Shown in pieces: positions 5,326-5,532 of a DNA stretch of 5,532 nucleotides (its first letter is position 1; each line of letters opens with the position of its first letter). The translations under genes were made by a program, and so were the position numbers. The DNA lies in NCBI GenBank assembly GCA_022361315.1, contig JAKSBB010000931.1, positions 1-5,532 on the forward strand, in the 5' to 3' direction. The notes beneath the pieces are model-generated. The model worked only from the letters and a program-made list of their open reading frames with translations. It did not search any database and had not been told where the DNA came from. The DNA comes from Desulfobacterales bacterium (GTDB lineage: Bacteria; Desulfobacterota; Desulfobacteria; Desulfobacterales; Desulfobacteraceae).

Positions 5326-5532
5326 TCAGCTTGTTATATCTGATTTCCGAATTTTCTCGGACAGAACGAACAGATCCACGGGTTTTTCCAGAAGATCCAC
5401 CGCCCCTTTTTCAATGGCTTCCTGCCGTTTTTCAACGGTGGCATAGCCGGTTAAAAGAATGACCCTGGAATCCGGCCGGGCATCCTTCATCTGCTCCAAT
5501 GCGTTTAATCCGTCCATACCGGGCAATTGATA
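5326..5532 (-). CDS. Response regulator receiver domain, N-terminal part outside the window
   Basis: The last 68 residues of a CheY-like receiver are visible. They begin YQLPGMDG, so by the D-x-x-x-P spacing of the family the phospho-acceptor Asp should be the very next codon beyond the window edge. The switch Thr is seen in LLTGYAT and the conserved Lys in LLEKPVD. The protein ends only 16 residues after that Lys-Pro (KIRKSDITS), so no output domain lies downstream of the receiver. Any output or sensor domain would have to be N-terminal. It is not a close duplicate of the neighbouring receiver: the alpha-4 and beta-5 regions differ (VEKRQEAIEKGAVDLLEKP versus VESYKEATKLGAFSYLEKP), though the layout is the same. 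The 54-base gap to the next gene is AT-rich and holds that gene's ribosome site. It is probably co-transcribed with its neighbour. Confidence 0.9.
   Translation of the reverse strand, partial: YQLPGMDGLNALEQMKDARPDSRVILLTGYATVEKRQEAIEKGAVDLLEKPVDLFVLSEKIRKSDITS

Overview
The window looks like chromosomal DNA from a Gram-negative, mid-to-high GC bacterium, most plausibly a sulfate-reducing member of the Desulfobacterota (Desulfobacterales-like). This is inferred from protein style and gene company: a TauE/SafE-type anion transporter with a small membrane partner and a universal stress protein, stand-alone receiver proteins, and a HsdR-N-like orphan. No marker in the window proves the taxonomy.

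Layout. (1) Positions 1-1615, plus strand: the C-terminal 57% or so of the excision-repair ATPase gene uvrA. The reading frame is intact and highly conserved except for one TAG at 350-352, exactly where UvrA has a conserved Gln (CAG) after the first Walker B motif. (2) Positions 1623-2201, minus strand, convergent with uvrA and 7 bp from it: a 192-residue protein resembling the N-terminal domain of type I restriction HsdR subunits. Its nuclease residues appear lost and it ends in a cysteine-rich tail. (3) Positions 2202-2660: a 459-bp divergent intergenic region with no credible gene, rich in inverted repeats, including a 14-bp perfect palindrome and a leader in which two tandem copies of TTTGCCCCG can pair in alternative ways. 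(4) Positions 2661-4701, plus strand: a three-gene cluster of a TSUP (TauE/SafE) transporter, a small three-helix membrane protein and an ATP-binding-type universal stress protein. It is closed by a very strong symmetrical terminator at 4712-4758. (5) Positions 4774-5532, minus strand, running into that same terminator: two consecutive receiver-only response regulators, the upstream one cut by the window end.

How they may work together: genes 2661-4701 look like one transcription unit for uptake or export of a small (probably sulfur-containing) anion, coupled to a nucleotide-binding stress protein. The convergent receiver pair is probably part of a phosphorelay whose kinase lies beyond the right edge. 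A functional link between the two units is inference from adjacency only. The most unusual observations are the in-frame amber codon in uvrA, the apparently catalytically dead HsdR-N protein and the structured 5' leader of the transporter cluster.
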